Shown here piece after piece: positions 50,030 to 58,431 of a DNA stretch of 64,000 bases. Source of the stretch: Athalassotoga sp049965695 (GTDB lineage: Bacteria > Thermotogota > Thermotogae > Mesoaciditogales > Mesoaciditogaceae); assembly GCF_049965695.1 (NCBI RefSeq), contig NZ_JBMFWB010000004.1, forward strand, positions 31,769-95,768. The letters are read 5' to 3'. How positions within the stretch are numbered: position 1 is the stretch's first letter; the number at the start of each line of letters is the position of its first letter. The notes below the pieces were generated by a model, which did no database searches, was not told the origin of the DNA, and worked only from the letters and a program-made list of their open reading frames with translations. Position numbers and translations under genes: made by a program.

Positions 50030-51575
50030 TTTTTTCTGATATCGATTTTGCTTGAAGGAAAAGCAGCAGATAATCTCGCCCGCCGGACTTGGAATCGGTA
50101 CCGGACATGTTGAATCCCCCGAAAGGCTGAACACCAATGAGGGCACCCGTTATCTTTCTGTTTATGTAAAGATTTCCAACGTTGAATTCCGCTTTTGCCC
50201 TTTTTATCCTGTTTTTATCTTTCGTGTAAACACCTCCGGTTAGACCATATTCGGTTGAATTGAATATTTTAACGGCATCGTCAAAATCTTTTGCCCTTAT
50301 AACCGACAAAACCGGCCCAAAAATTTCTTCTTGTGCTATTCTTGAATTAGGTCCAACCTCGGCAAAGATCGTCGGTTCTATAAAAAATCCGACATTCCCG
50401 ATTCTGTTTCCTCCAAGCACCAATTTTCCTTCTTTTTTACCAATTTCTATGTATCCAGTGATCTTTTTGAAAGCCTCATCACTTGAAACCGGCCCCATCC
50501 AGTTTTCAAAATCGGAAGTGTCTCCAACTTTTATCTTTTTTGCCCTTTCAGTTATTTTTTCGATCAATTTGTCGTAGATCGCATCAACTGCTATAACTCT
50601 TGAGCAGGCAGAACATTTTTGGCCCTGATTTCCAAAAGCGCTTACCACTATGCCCTCCGCCGCAGCGTCAAGGTCGGCAGTTTCATCCACAACGATGGCA
50701 TCTTTTCCACCCATTTCAAGTATGACACGCTTTATCCATTTTTGCCCTTCCTGATGTTTTGCGGCAAGTTCGTTTATTCGTAAACCCACATCTTTTGAAC
50801 CTGTAAAGGCTATAAAACGCGTTCTTGGACTTTTGACAAGATAGTCTCCAATTTTCGATCCGGATCCCGGAACAAAGTTGAAAACGCCTTTAGGCAGACC
50901 TGCTTCCGAGAAGATCTCTGCGACTTTTGCGCCTATCACAGAAGCGATAGAGGCAGGCTTCAGCAGCACTGTGTTGCCCGCAACTATGGCGGCAGCGGTC
51001 ATGCCGGTCAGTATGGCAACTGGAAAGTTCCACGGTGGAATGACGACACCGCTTCCTATCGGAACATATTTAACTTCATTTTTCTCTCCGTAAACCTGAT
51101 AAGGTTTATACCCTTTCGAATATCTCAACGCTTCATGGGCATAATAATTCAGCGTATCTATCGCCTCGGCCACGTCTCCATCGGCTTCTATCCAGTTTTT
51201 ACCGACTTCGTAGACCATCCAACTGTCAAGTTCGTATCTGCTTTCATCCATGATCTTCGCGATTTTCACAAGATACGCTGCCCTCTCGGAGGCTTTGGAG
51301 AATCTCCATTCTTTGAAAGCATTTTCTGCCGCATCGAAAGCCATATCAATTTCTTTTTCAGTGCAATTCGCAACGTATCCGACTATTTCTGACGGATTTG
51401 CCGGATTGACAGAAGTTATCTTATCACCGGTATCTATCCATTTTCCGCCTATAAACGCTTTGTAAGTTTTTCCAAATTGAGATCTTGATTTGCTCAGTGC
51501 TTCCTCCATCTTTGATTTATCCTGTGGGGATTTAAAATCAAGAATTCTCATGTTCCTGAATGCTTCGAGTTTCAT
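50025..51575 (-). CDS. pruA: 1-pyrroline-5-carboxylate dehydrogenase
   Basis: 516 residues from ATG 51575 after GGAGG. The aldehyde dehydrogenase fold has NAD-binding PWNFPVAILTGMTAAAIVAG and FTGSKDVG, the general base in EMGGKD, and the nucleophile in GNQGQKCSACSR near 305. Length and the N-terminal region (DKSKMEEALSKSRSQFGK) match RocA/PruA2 enzymes that oxidise glutamate semialdehyde to glutamate. Last gene of the proline operon, 15 bp after the beta subunit. Confidence 0.93.
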   Translation of the reverse strand: MKLEAFRNMRILDFKSPQDKSKMEEALSKSRSQFGKTYKAFIGGKWIDTGDKITSVNPANPSEIVGYVANCTEKEIDMAFDAAENAFKEWRFSKASERAAYLVKIAKIMDESRYELDSWMVYEVGKNWIEADGDVAEAIDTLNYYAHEALRYSKGYKPYQVYGEKNEVKYVPIGSGVVIPPWNFPVAILTGMTAAAIVAGNTVLLKPASIASVIGAKVAEIFSEAGLPKGVFNFVPGSGSKIGDYLVKSPRTRFIAFTGSKDVGLRINELAAKHQEGQKWIKRVILEMGGKDAIVVDETADLDAAAEGIVVSAFGNQGQKCSACSRVIAVDAIYDKLIEKITERAKKIKVGDTSDFENWMGPVSSDEAFKKITGYIEIGKKEGKLVLGGNRIGNVGFFIEPTIFAEVGPNSRIAQEEIFGPVLSVIRAKDFDDAVKIFNSTEYGLTGGVYTKDKNRIKRAKAEFNVGNLYINRKITGALIGVQPFGGFNMSGTDSKSGGRDYLLLFLQAKSISEKI

Positions 51576-51590
51576 CTGATCTTTCCTCCT

Positions 51591-52733
51591 TTAAACGACG
51601 TTATGTTCTCTTTCGATTCCGATTGTGAATCTATCCATTTTTAAATTGCTCACATCTGTTGTGATGGTCCGACCATGGATGATCATCTCTGCAACAGATT
51701 CACCGACGGCTGGTGCCAACATGAATCCGTGACCGCTAAAACCCGTTGCGTATATAAAACGGGAGATATCTTTGCTTTCATCTATTATGGGCTGGGCATC
51801 CGGAGACATATCGTAGGCGCCTGACCATTGTCTTACTATGTGAATATTTTTAAGCAGAGGAAAATCTTTTATCATTTTTTCAGACATTTCCTCTAAAAAT
51901 TCGATGGTGTTTCCGAGATCTTCTCCACTTGCGGGATTGGCGTCACCCTGTCCCATCATCAAGGATCCATGATGCGTTTGCCGAACGTAATAATTGTGGT
52001 TGAAGTTTATGACAAGCGGATCGAGAAAATGATTGACTGCCTCAGTTACGAGTATCTGGTGGCGTTCTCCGTGAACCGGAATATCAACTCCGATCATCGA
52101 TCCTATCTTCGGTGATTCAAAACCGGCCGCATCGACGACGGTCTGGGTGTTTATATATCCGTTGTCCGTTTGGACGCCTGTTATTTGTCCGTTTTGCACA
52201 TCTATGCCCGCGACTGTCGTATGCGTCAAAAATTCTCCACCCATCTTTCTTATTGCAATCGCATACGCTATGTTGGCAAGTTGTGGATTCGCATGGCCAT
52301 CGCTCTGGCACCAACTGCCCAGTTTTATGCCTTCGATGTTTATGAACGGAAATTTTTCTTTTATCTGATTTGGAGTTAATATTTCCACATCAAGGCCTTG
52401 AGATTTTTGCATTCTCACGTTTTTTTCGAAATCGTCAACTTCGGAATCGGTGTAAGCCAAAAGCAGGTAGCCACCTTGATAATATTCTATATCCATCCCA
52501 ACATCCTTTTCAAATTCTTCAAAGAGTTTTACGCTTCTCATGGCGAGTTTTACGTTCATGGGTGAAGACCATTGCTGACGTATGCCACCCGCGCATCTTC
52601 CTGTTGACCCTGACGATACATAAGACTTTTCGATCACACATACGTTTTTCGTTCCCATCTTCAACAAATTGAAGGCAATCGCACTTCCCACTATGCCACC
52701 ACCAATGACGACAACAGAGGCATGTTTCATCAT
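51591..52733 (-). CDS. FAD-dependent oxidoreductase, proline dehydrogenase beta-type subunit
   Basis: 380 residues, ATG 52733 overlapping the preceding stop. The dinucleotide motif VVIGGGIVGSAIAFNL is at residues 8-23, and GRCAGGIRQQW marks the isoalloxazine site. The DAO-fold FAD domain closes with YATGFSGHGFMLAPAVGE. This matches the catalytic beta subunits of heteromeric L-proline dehydrogenases from Thermococcales and of sarcosine oxidase. The adjacent P5C dehydrogenase favours L-proline, though a secondary amine or opine cannot be excluded. Confidence 0.88.
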   Translation of the reverse strand: MMKHASVVVIGGGIVGSAIAFNLLKMGTKNVCVIEKSYVSSGSTGRCAGGIRQQWSSPMNVKLAMRSVKLFEEFEKDVGMDIEYYQGGYLLLAYTDSEVDDFEKNVRMQKSQGLDVEILTPNQIKEKFPFINIEGIKLGSWCQSDGHANPQLANIAYAIAIRKMGGEFLTHTTVAGIDVQNGQITGVQTDNGYINTQTVVDAAGFESPKIGSMIGVDIPVHGERHQILVTEAVNHFLDPLVINFNHNYYVRQTHHGSLMMGQGDANPASGEDLGNTIEFLEEMSEKMIKDFPLLKNIHIVRQWSGAYDMSPDAQPIIDESKDISRFIYATGFSGHGFMLAPAVGESVAEMIIHGRTITTDVSNLKMDRFTIGIEREHNVV

Positions 52734-54520
52734 TTTTTATCACCTCTTAGAAAAGCGGAAAATTCCACAGGCTTTACCGGTGGTCTTGATGTCCCGTGTG
52801 AAAGTTTGGATATCGGTATGCCTGTTTTTCTTGAGATTATGCCAAGGGTTATCATTTTGCAATTTTTACCTCCGCATGGCCCCATGGTGACTCTTGTGAT
52901 TCTCTTTATTTCCTCAAAGTCTGTTATGCCGGAATCTATCACCTTTTCTATCTGATCGACGGTTATTTCTTCGCATCTGCAAACAAACGGGCTTTCTTTT
53001 TGAGGATAAGTCACATGTCTCACAACGTCGACAAATTCTTTTGGCAGTTCAACGTACACGATATGCGTTTTATTGGGGTTTTTGACGACTCTTTTAACAG
53101 TAAGATCGCACACGTAGTTCCCGTCTCTATCCATTCCCCACATTTTTTCGTTGGATTTGGGCAGAGGCAGAAATTCGTAAGGTATTCCAAGCGTTGCATT
53201 TGGCGATTCGTCTGATTTTTCCATGAAAATTGCAAGACCCGGACAGGCTGTCACACATACGGCACAGCCGGTGCATTTTGATAGATCGAATACAGGCGGT
53301 GTGTTTATGTTCTCGCCCACTTTTATGGCATCAAATTTACATGCCGATTCGCACGAATTACAGGGAATTTCTTCTGTGCATTCTACAACGGCATGTAATT
53401 TGCCGTTTTCTGAATTTGGTAAGGGAGAAAATTTCGGCACTTCTATTCGAGGTGTTACTATACCCATTTTTTCGAGACCCGATCTTATCTTTAACGATTT
53501 TGGTCCGCTTCTGAAAATGGCAAGTGTTTTAATTTCGTTCGAAATTTCTTTTTCCAAATCGATGTTTTTCACATCTTCGACTATCTGCATGGCGGCCAAT
53601 TTACCTTCTATCATGGCAGTCGTGGCTTCCTCTATCGATGAAAGATCGCCAGCGACAAAAACGTCCGGATTCGTCGTGCGCATCCTCTCGTCACGCACAG
53701 GCACATATCCTCCGAGTTCCGGAATGTAAGCAATTTTACATTTTGCCTGCTCGGTTAGTTCTGTAATGGGCATAAGTCCGACTGAAATACATATTGTGTC
53801 GACGACAATCTCCTTTTCTGTTCCCGCGATGACGTTGAATTTATCATCGACTTCTGCTATAACGGCTCCCTGCACAGATTCGTCTCCTATTGCCTTGATT
53901 ATCGTATGCTTGAGGAGAACCGGTATTCCAAGTCTTTTCGCCTTGTTGGCATGGACTTCGTATCCTCCAATTTTGTCAAGTGCTTCAACTATTGCCCTTA
54001 CCTCAACGCCGGTTTGGGCCAGTTGATAAGCCAGGATAAGTCCTATATTTCCGGATCCGATTATCAAAAAACGCTTTCCCGGAAAGATGCCGTATTGGTT
54101 CATAAGGGTCTGTACTGCGCCCGCTCCATAGACTCCGGGCAAATCCGAATTGATAAATGGAAGTTGTCTTTCCATGGCCCCAGTCGCTATAATGAGTTTT
54201 TTGTATTTCACCTGATCTTCATGTCCATCTTTAACGTAGGCCACCGTGTTTTGGGGGTATATACCTATGACCGTTGAAGAAGTTAAAATATCCACGGGCT
54301 TTTTTTCAATTTTATCTATGAATTTGTTGGCAATCTCAAAACCCCTTGTTGAAGCGTAATGGGCATGATCTCCGAAAAATTTGTGGGTTTGTTTTACAAG
54401 TTGTCCGCCAAGCATGTCGTTTTCATCCAAAATCAAGGTTTTTACGTGATCTCCGAGTACATCCGCCGCCGCCATTCCGGCAGGTCCTCCACCTATCACG
54501 ACGGCATCGTATTCTTTCAT
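52730..54520 (-). CDS. Multi-cofactor flavoprotein, proline dehydrogenase alpha-type subunit with fused iron-sulfur domains
   Basis: 596 residues. Residues 1-325 form a two-dinucleotide flavoprotein (VVIGGGPAGMAAADVL; IGSGNIGLILAYQL; VFVAGDLSS). From about 375 there are cysteines in CTEEIPCNSCESACKF and CTGCAVCVTACPG, fitting two ferredoxin-type 4Fe-4S clusters. The last 100 residues hold CRCEEI...MGPCGGKNC, a BFD-like 2Fe-2S or Fe-S site. Archaeal proline or opine dehydrogenases have these parts on separate subunits; here they are one chain. It would pass electrons from the beta subunit to ferredoxin, NAD or quinone. Overlaps on both sides (4 bp each) indicate strict coupling. Confidence 0.9.
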   Translation of the reverse strand: MKEYDAVVIGGGPAGMAAADVLGDHVKTLILDENDMLGGQLVKQTHKFFGDHAHYASTRGFEIANKFIDKIEKKPVDILTSSTVIGIYPQNTVAYVKDGHEDQVKYKKLIIATGAMERQLPFINSDLPGVYGAGAVQTLMNQYGIFPGKRFLIIGSGNIGLILAYQLAQTGVEVRAIVEALDKIGGYEVHANKAKRLGIPVLLKHTIIKAIGDESVQGAVIAEVDDKFNVIAGTEKEIVVDTICISVGLMPITELTEQAKCKIAYIPELGGYVPVRDERMRTTNPDVFVAGDLSSIEEATTAMIEGKLAAMQIVEDVKNIDLEKEISNEIKTLAIFRSGPKSLKIRSGLEKMGIVTPRIEVPKFSPLPNSENGKLHAVVECTEEIPCNSCESACKFDAIKVGENINTPPVFDLSKCTGCAVCVTACPGLAIFMEKSDESPNATLGIPYEFLPLPKSNEKMWGMDRDGNYVCDLTVKRVVKNPNKTHIVYVELPKEFVDVVRHVTYPQKESPFVCRCEEITVDQIEKVIDSGITDFEEIKRITRVTMGPCGGKNCKMITLGIISRKTGIPISKLSHGTSRPPVKPVEFSAFLRGDKK

Positions 54521-54828
54521 ACGAGATCACCTTTTTCATGCTGGCGCCTGATTTGCATCCCTGCTTTGACCTTTGTCATACAGGATCGAACGTTGGGCAT
54601 GCCATCTATTTCCATAAGACAGGAAGAACATTTGCCGACAGCGCAAAACAATCCTGCAGGCCTTCCGTTTATCGGTGTATACCTGAGTACTTTTATCCCA
54701 GCGGCATGCAAAGCGACAGCAACAGTTTCTCCTTCATAGGCTTCAATTTCATTGCCTTCAAAGAAGATCTTCACGCGTTTTTTTCTTGTGAAATTAAGGA
54801 TAGGATGATCTAAAATCCTTCCTTCCAT
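54517..54828 (-). CDS. Small 2Fe-2S ferredoxin-like subunit
   Basis: 103 residues, ATG 54828 after GAGGAGG. The Fer2-type fold shows FFEGNEIEAYEGETVAVALH and the cluster cysteines CAVGKCSSC and, after MEIDGMPNVR, a fourth in SC. It corresponds to the delta-type subunit or N-terminal domain of proline/opine/sarcosine dehydrogenases. First gene of the operon, overlapping the flavoprotein by 4 bp. Confidence 0.9.
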   Translation of the reverse strand: MEGRILDHPILNFTRKKRVKIFFEGNEIEAYEGETVAVALHAAGIKVLRYTPINGRPAGLFCAVGKCSSCLMEIDGMPNVRSCMTKVKAGMQIRRQHEKGDLV

Positions 54829-54931
54829 ACGCTTCCTCCTCTTTTCTAAATATCTATATTTTAAACGTCTGATACAATTTTATCATAAGATATGTCAGTC
54901 TCGCAATTCAACCTTTAATTTTATCGACCTA

Positions 54932-54960
54932 TTGACAAGGCAATATGAAAATGTTATACT
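54932..54960 (+). promoter_or_regulatory. Promoter of the regulator-speD-speE unit
   Basis: TTGACA, 17 bp, TATACT. Transcription would begin near 54967, giving a leader of about 148 nt before the regulator gene. No known riboswitch is recognised in this leader. Confidence 0.7.
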
Positions 54961-55071
54961 GTTTAACGCTGCTAATCAAGTTGTTTAATTATATAGGATT
55001 TATGGTATGAGAAATTTGTTTTTTTAAGAGGACGTGTTTTGCTTTTATCAGCAGGTGCACTTGGTTTGAGC

Positions 55072-55087
55072 GTTTAATATTTTAAAC
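55072..55087. promoter_or_regulatory. Inverted repeat, candidate operator
   Basis: GTTTAA, TATT, TTAAAC: a 6-bp palindrome framed by GTTTG on the left and AAAC on the right, 28 bp before the regulator's start. Could be bound by the XRE-type regulator encoded next to it; there is no direct proof. Confidence 0.35.
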
Positions 55088-55114
55088 AAACTAACATCAT
55101 TAAAGAGGATTATG

Positions 55115-55648
55115 ATGGAAATAGGTGCAAAATTAAAAAGATTGAGGCTCTCGAAAGGATTCACCCAGGAAGAACTTGCCGAGAGGGCCGACTTGACAAA
55201 AGGATTCATATCTTTGCTTGAGAGGGATAGAACTTCCCCATCCATAGTTACTCTCGAGCAAATTTTAAACGTACTTGGAGTGAGTCTTAAGCAATTTTTC
55301 GCAGAAGAAGTTCCATCGAAGGTGGTCTTTACCAAAAAGGAAAGAGTCCCGCTTTACGACGAACCTGAAGGCATAAAATCGATGCTTTTGATACCTGGCG
55401 TTGAGGACAAAAAAATAGATCCTAAGATAGTCATAATAAAGCCCGAAGGAGAAACTTTGGCGGAGAACTACCATGAAGGTGAGGAATTCGGGTACGTAAT
55501 AGACGGAAATGTTGAATTGTGGCTTGATGACATACGATTTAAATTAAGAAACGGCGATTGTTTCTATTACAAGGCCGATAGGAAGCATCAGGTAAGAAAT
55601 ATTTCCAAATCAAAAAAAGCCATATTGTTATGGATAACTATAGATTAA
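55115..55648 (+). CDS. XRE-family regulator with C-terminal cupin domain
   Basis: 177 residues; ATG 55115 has the better spacing to GAGGAT than the ATG before it. Residues 3-60 are the helix-turn-helix (IGAKLKRLRLSKGFTQEELA; ADLTKGFISLLERDR). Residues 100-175 are a cupin (YHEGEEFGYVIDGNVELWLD; GDCFYYKADRKHQV). The layout is that of PuuR, the putrescine-responsive repressor, and of many XRE-cupin regulators. Two polyamine biosynthesis genes follow, so the ligand is plausibly a polyamine or S-adenosylmethionine derivative. The speD start lies 14 bp after its stop. Confidence 0.88.
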   Translation: MEIGAKLKRLRLSKGFTQEELAERADLTKGFISLLERDRTSPSIVTLEQILNVLGVSLKQFFAEEVPSKVVFTKKERVPLYDEPEGIKSMLLIPGVEDKKIDPKIVIIKPEGETLAENYHEGEEFGYVIDGNVELWLDDIRFKLRNGDCFYYKADRKHQVRNISKSKKAILLWITID

Positions 55649-55662
55649 AGGAGGCGCCGCAT

Positions 55663-56052
55663 ATGAAGGCTCTCGGAAGGCATCTTCTTATTGAACTTTA
55701 CGGTTGTGATGTGGCTATGCTTGATGACATAGCCGGAATTGAGGAACACATGAGAACGGCTGCAAGAAAGGCAAATTCCACCGTTGTTAATTCTACTTTT
55801 CACCGATTCAACCCTTACGGTGTTAGCGGTGTTGTCGTGATAGCGGAATCGCACCTGTCTATTCACACATGGCCGGAATACGGTTATGCCGCTGTCGACA
55901 TTTTCACGTGTGGCGACTCTGTAGATCCCTGGAAAGCCTTTGAGTATCTGAAAGATGTCATGAAATCTGAAAGAGAATCTGTGCTTGAACTTCAAAGAGG
56001 AGAGTACGATAAAGTCGGTATTGGAGAAATGGAAGGTGTAAAAGTTGGCTAA
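55663..56052 (+). CDS. speD: S-adenosylmethionine decarboxylase proenzyme (class 1B)
   Basis: 129 residues from ATG 55663, eight bases after AAAGGAGG. ESHLSIHTWPEYGYAAVDIF holds the self-cleavage site (Glu-Ser) that produces the pyruvoyl group, and FTCGD contains the catalytic Cys. The conserved YGC and HHF-like segments (LLIELYGCD, FHRFNPYGVSGV) are present. It supplies decarboxylated AdoMet to SpeE, whose gene overlaps it by 8 bp. Thermotoga has the same short form. Confidence 0.95.
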   Translation: MKALGRHLLIELYGCDVAMLDDIAGIEEHMRTAARKANSTVVNSTFHRFNPYGVSGVVVIAESHLSIHTWPEYGYAAVDIFTCGDSVDPWKAFEYLKDVMKSERESVLELQRGEYDKVGIGEMEGVKVG

Positions 56053-56902
56053 GGAGAATATGTCTTTCTTTTTTGAAGAAACCGTTGCGGGAGGAAATGT
56101 CGGAACGATATTTCGGGTGAGTAAAATAGATTTTTCAAAGCAGAGTGCGATCCAAAAAATAGATATCTTTTCGACTCCTGATCTGGGAAAAGTTTTGGCT
56201 ATGGATGGAATGGTTCAACTTAACGAAAGATGGGAATTCACATACCATGAAATGATAGTCCATGTTCCGCTTTTCTCCCATCCTAATCCCGAGAATGTAC
56301 TTGTCATAGGCGGAGGAGACGGCGGAGCGGTAAGAGAAATTTTGAAGCATAAGTCTGTGAAACGCGTTGATCTTGTTGAAATAGATCCCGAGATCATAAA
56401 GATATGCAAGGAAAATTTTCCGACAGTTGCATCGAAAATCACCAATCCAGCCGTTTCTATTTACAACGAAGACGGTAAGAATTTCGTCGCTCGGAAACAT
56501 GATCAATACGACGTTATAATCGTCGATTCGACAGATCCGTACAAAGGGGCCGGCAATTCGCTTTTTACAGGTGAATTTTACGCATCATGCAGAGATGCAC
56601 TCAGAGAAGATGGGATAATGTCCGTTCAGGCAGAAAATCCTGTTTACGATTCCAAAGAGATGGAAAGATGCTTTGGAGAAATAAAAAAGGCTTTTTCAAT
56701 TGTTAAACCGTACGTTGCTTTTGTGCCGATGTACCCATCCGGCTTTTGGGTTTTCGCTTACGCGTCAAAAAATACGGATCCTTCATTTAAAGGAGAAGAA
56801 TCCCGAATAAAAGCGCTTGACGGTACTTTAATTTATTATAACCGAAAAATTCACGATGCTGCTTTTGTAATCCCAACCTTTCTTGAAAAACTCATCGGTT
56901 GA
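56045..56902 (+). CDS. speE: Spermidine synthase (polyamine aminopropyltransferase)
   Basis: 285 residues from TTG 56045, six bases after AAGGTG within speD. The AdoMet-type Rossmann motif is VLVIGGGDGGAVREIL near residue 85. VDLVEIDPEII and VIIVDSTDPYKGAG (catalytic Asp and putrescine side) follow. The C-terminal FVPMYPSGFWVFAYASK is as in the Thermotoga enzyme, whose N-terminal extension resembles this one. It transfers aminopropyl groups to putrescine or longer amines. Its 3' end overlaps nnr on the opposite strand by 11 bp. Confidence 0.95.
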   Translation: MAKENMSFFFEETVAGGNVGTIFRVSKIDFSKQSAIQKIDIFSTPDLGKVLAMDGMVQLNERWEFTYHEMIVHVPLFSHPNPENVLVIGGGDGGAVREILKHKSVKRVDLVEIDPEIIKICKENFPTVASKITNPAVSIYNEDGKNFVARKHDQYDVIIVDSTDPYKGAGNSLFTGEFYASCRDALREDGIMSVQAENPVYDSKEMERCFGEIKKAFSIVKPYVAFVPMYPSGFWVFAYASKNTDPSFKGEESRIKALDGTLIYYNRKIHDAAFVIPTFLEKLIG

Positions 56903-58421
56903 TTTCTCTTAGAACCTGAGGTATCAAATCTGCGAGGTCTCTTACAAGCATTGAGGCCTCGCTTTTGCTTTGAGAATAAATTTCTGCCGCCCTTCCATGT
57001 ATGTAAGCGGACAGTCTGGCCGCATCAAAAGCGCAAAGCCCCTGTGCCATAAAGCCTGCTATCATGCCGGTTAATATGTCTCCCGTTCCGCCCTTGGCAA
57101 GGGCACTGTTGCCGGTTATGTTGAGGGTGTATTCTCCCTCAGGCCTTGCCACCACAGTTGTTGGCCCTTTCAAAAGCACATTCACATTTCTCATCTTTGA
57201 AAATTCGAGTGCATGCTTTACGGGGTCTGAGATCACTTCCGAGATATCTTTAGATGTAAGTCTCGCGAATTCTCCCAGATGGGGAGTTAAAATCATTTTT
57301 GGGTTGAACTGATATCGATCCACATCCTTTGAGATCAAATTAAGACCATCGGCATCGATGACGATAAATTTATCTTTCCATACTTCGAGGATATATTTTA
57401 CGAGTGCTTCACTCTCTTCTTTTATGCCAAGGCCCGGCCCGATGGCAATGACATCCGACTTTCCCGCGATCTCGTCTATAATTTTGATGCTTTTTAAAGA
57501 TATGAAATCCGTATCTGGAATCGGAATTGCTATTGCTTCCGGTAAAATTGACGTGACAACCGTGTTGAAAGGCGAAGGGGTAACAACGCTGACAAGACCG
57601 CTTCCAACCCTCAAAGCGCCGAGCGCCACCATTGACGGTGTACCCGTATAATTTGAAGAACCGGATATGATAAGCACCCTTCCGAAGGTGCCCTTGTTAG
57701 AAAATGCAGGCCTTTCGGGAAGAATCTTTTTTGCATCGTCAAAAGTCGTTACTTCTCCTTTTAATTCCATCGATTCGACGAGTTTTTCTGGAATTCCTAT
57801 TTTTTCCGTTTTAACCTTTCCACAGTACAACCTTGCCGGATACAAAAGCATGCCTTTCTTCATAAAACCAAATGTTATCGTCATATTCGCTTTTACACAA
57901 CTTTGGGATACATGACCCGTGTCTGTGTCCATTCCTGTCGGCAGATCGATGGAGATCGTGTACTTGGAATGATTGATGATATCTATGATTTTTGACAATT
58001 CTTTTCCGATTTGACCTTTAGAACCCGTTCCGAGAATTCCATCCACAACTATATCCGCGTTTTCCACATCTTTGGCAAGATCGTAATTTTCAGAATATTC
58101 AACGCACTCGACATCCAATTTTCTGAGGATATAAAGATTTTTCTTTGCAAGTTCGGACGACGGTTCACCGAATACAAGACAGACTTTAACCGTTGACCCC
58201 GATTCTAAAAGATATCTTGCCAGGGCAAGCGCATCGCCTCCGTTGTTACCTTTTCCTGCAAGTACAAGAATGCTTTTCCCCTCAAGATTTCCAAATTCTG
58301 CTTTGATGGCAGCGTAAGAGGAAGAGGCCGCATGTTCCATCATCAAAGCGCCGTCTATACCGTAAATTTCAGAAGTTTTAGATTCGATCTCTTTCATCTC
58401 ATTGGCATTTACGATTTTCAT
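56892..58421 (-). CDS. nnr: Bifunctional NAD(P)H-hydrate epimerase/dehydratase
   Basis: 509 residues, ATG 58421 after AAAGGAG. The N-terminal YjeF epimerase (1-210) has GKGNNGGDALALARYLL and VVDGILGTGSKGQ. The C-terminal ribokinase-fold dehydratase has RVLIISGSSNYTGTPSMVAL and SALAKGGTGDILTGMIAGFMAQG. It repairs NAD(P)HX, formed fast at high temperature. Downstream of the secreted protein and coiled-coil gene; no terminator separates it from speE, with which it overlaps tail to tail. Confidence 0.95.
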   Translation of the reverse strand: MKIVNANEMKEIESKTSEIYGIDGALMMEHAASSSYAAIKAEFGNLEGKSILVLAGKGNNGGDALALARYLLESGSTVKVCLVFGEPSSELAKKNLYILRKLDVECVEYSENYDLAKDVENADIVVDGILGTGSKGQIGKELSKIIDIINHSKYTISIDLPTGMDTDTGHVSQSCVKANMTITFGFMKKGMLLYPARLYCGKVKTEKIGIPEKLVESMELKGEVTTFDDAKKILPERPAFSNKGTFGRVLIISGSSNYTGTPSMVALGALRVGSGLVSVVTPSPFNTVVTSILPEAIAIPIPDTDFISLKSIKIIDEIAGKSDVIAIGPGLGIKEESEALVKYILEVWKDKFIVIDADGLNLISKDVDRYQFNPKMILTPHLGEFARLTSKDISEVISDPVKHALEFSKMRNVNVLLKGPTTVVARPEGEYTLNITGNSALAKGGTGDILTGMIAGFMAQGLCAFDAARLSAYIHGRAAEIYSQSKSEASMLVRDLADLIPQVLREINR

Positions 58422-58431
58422 TTGATCTCCT

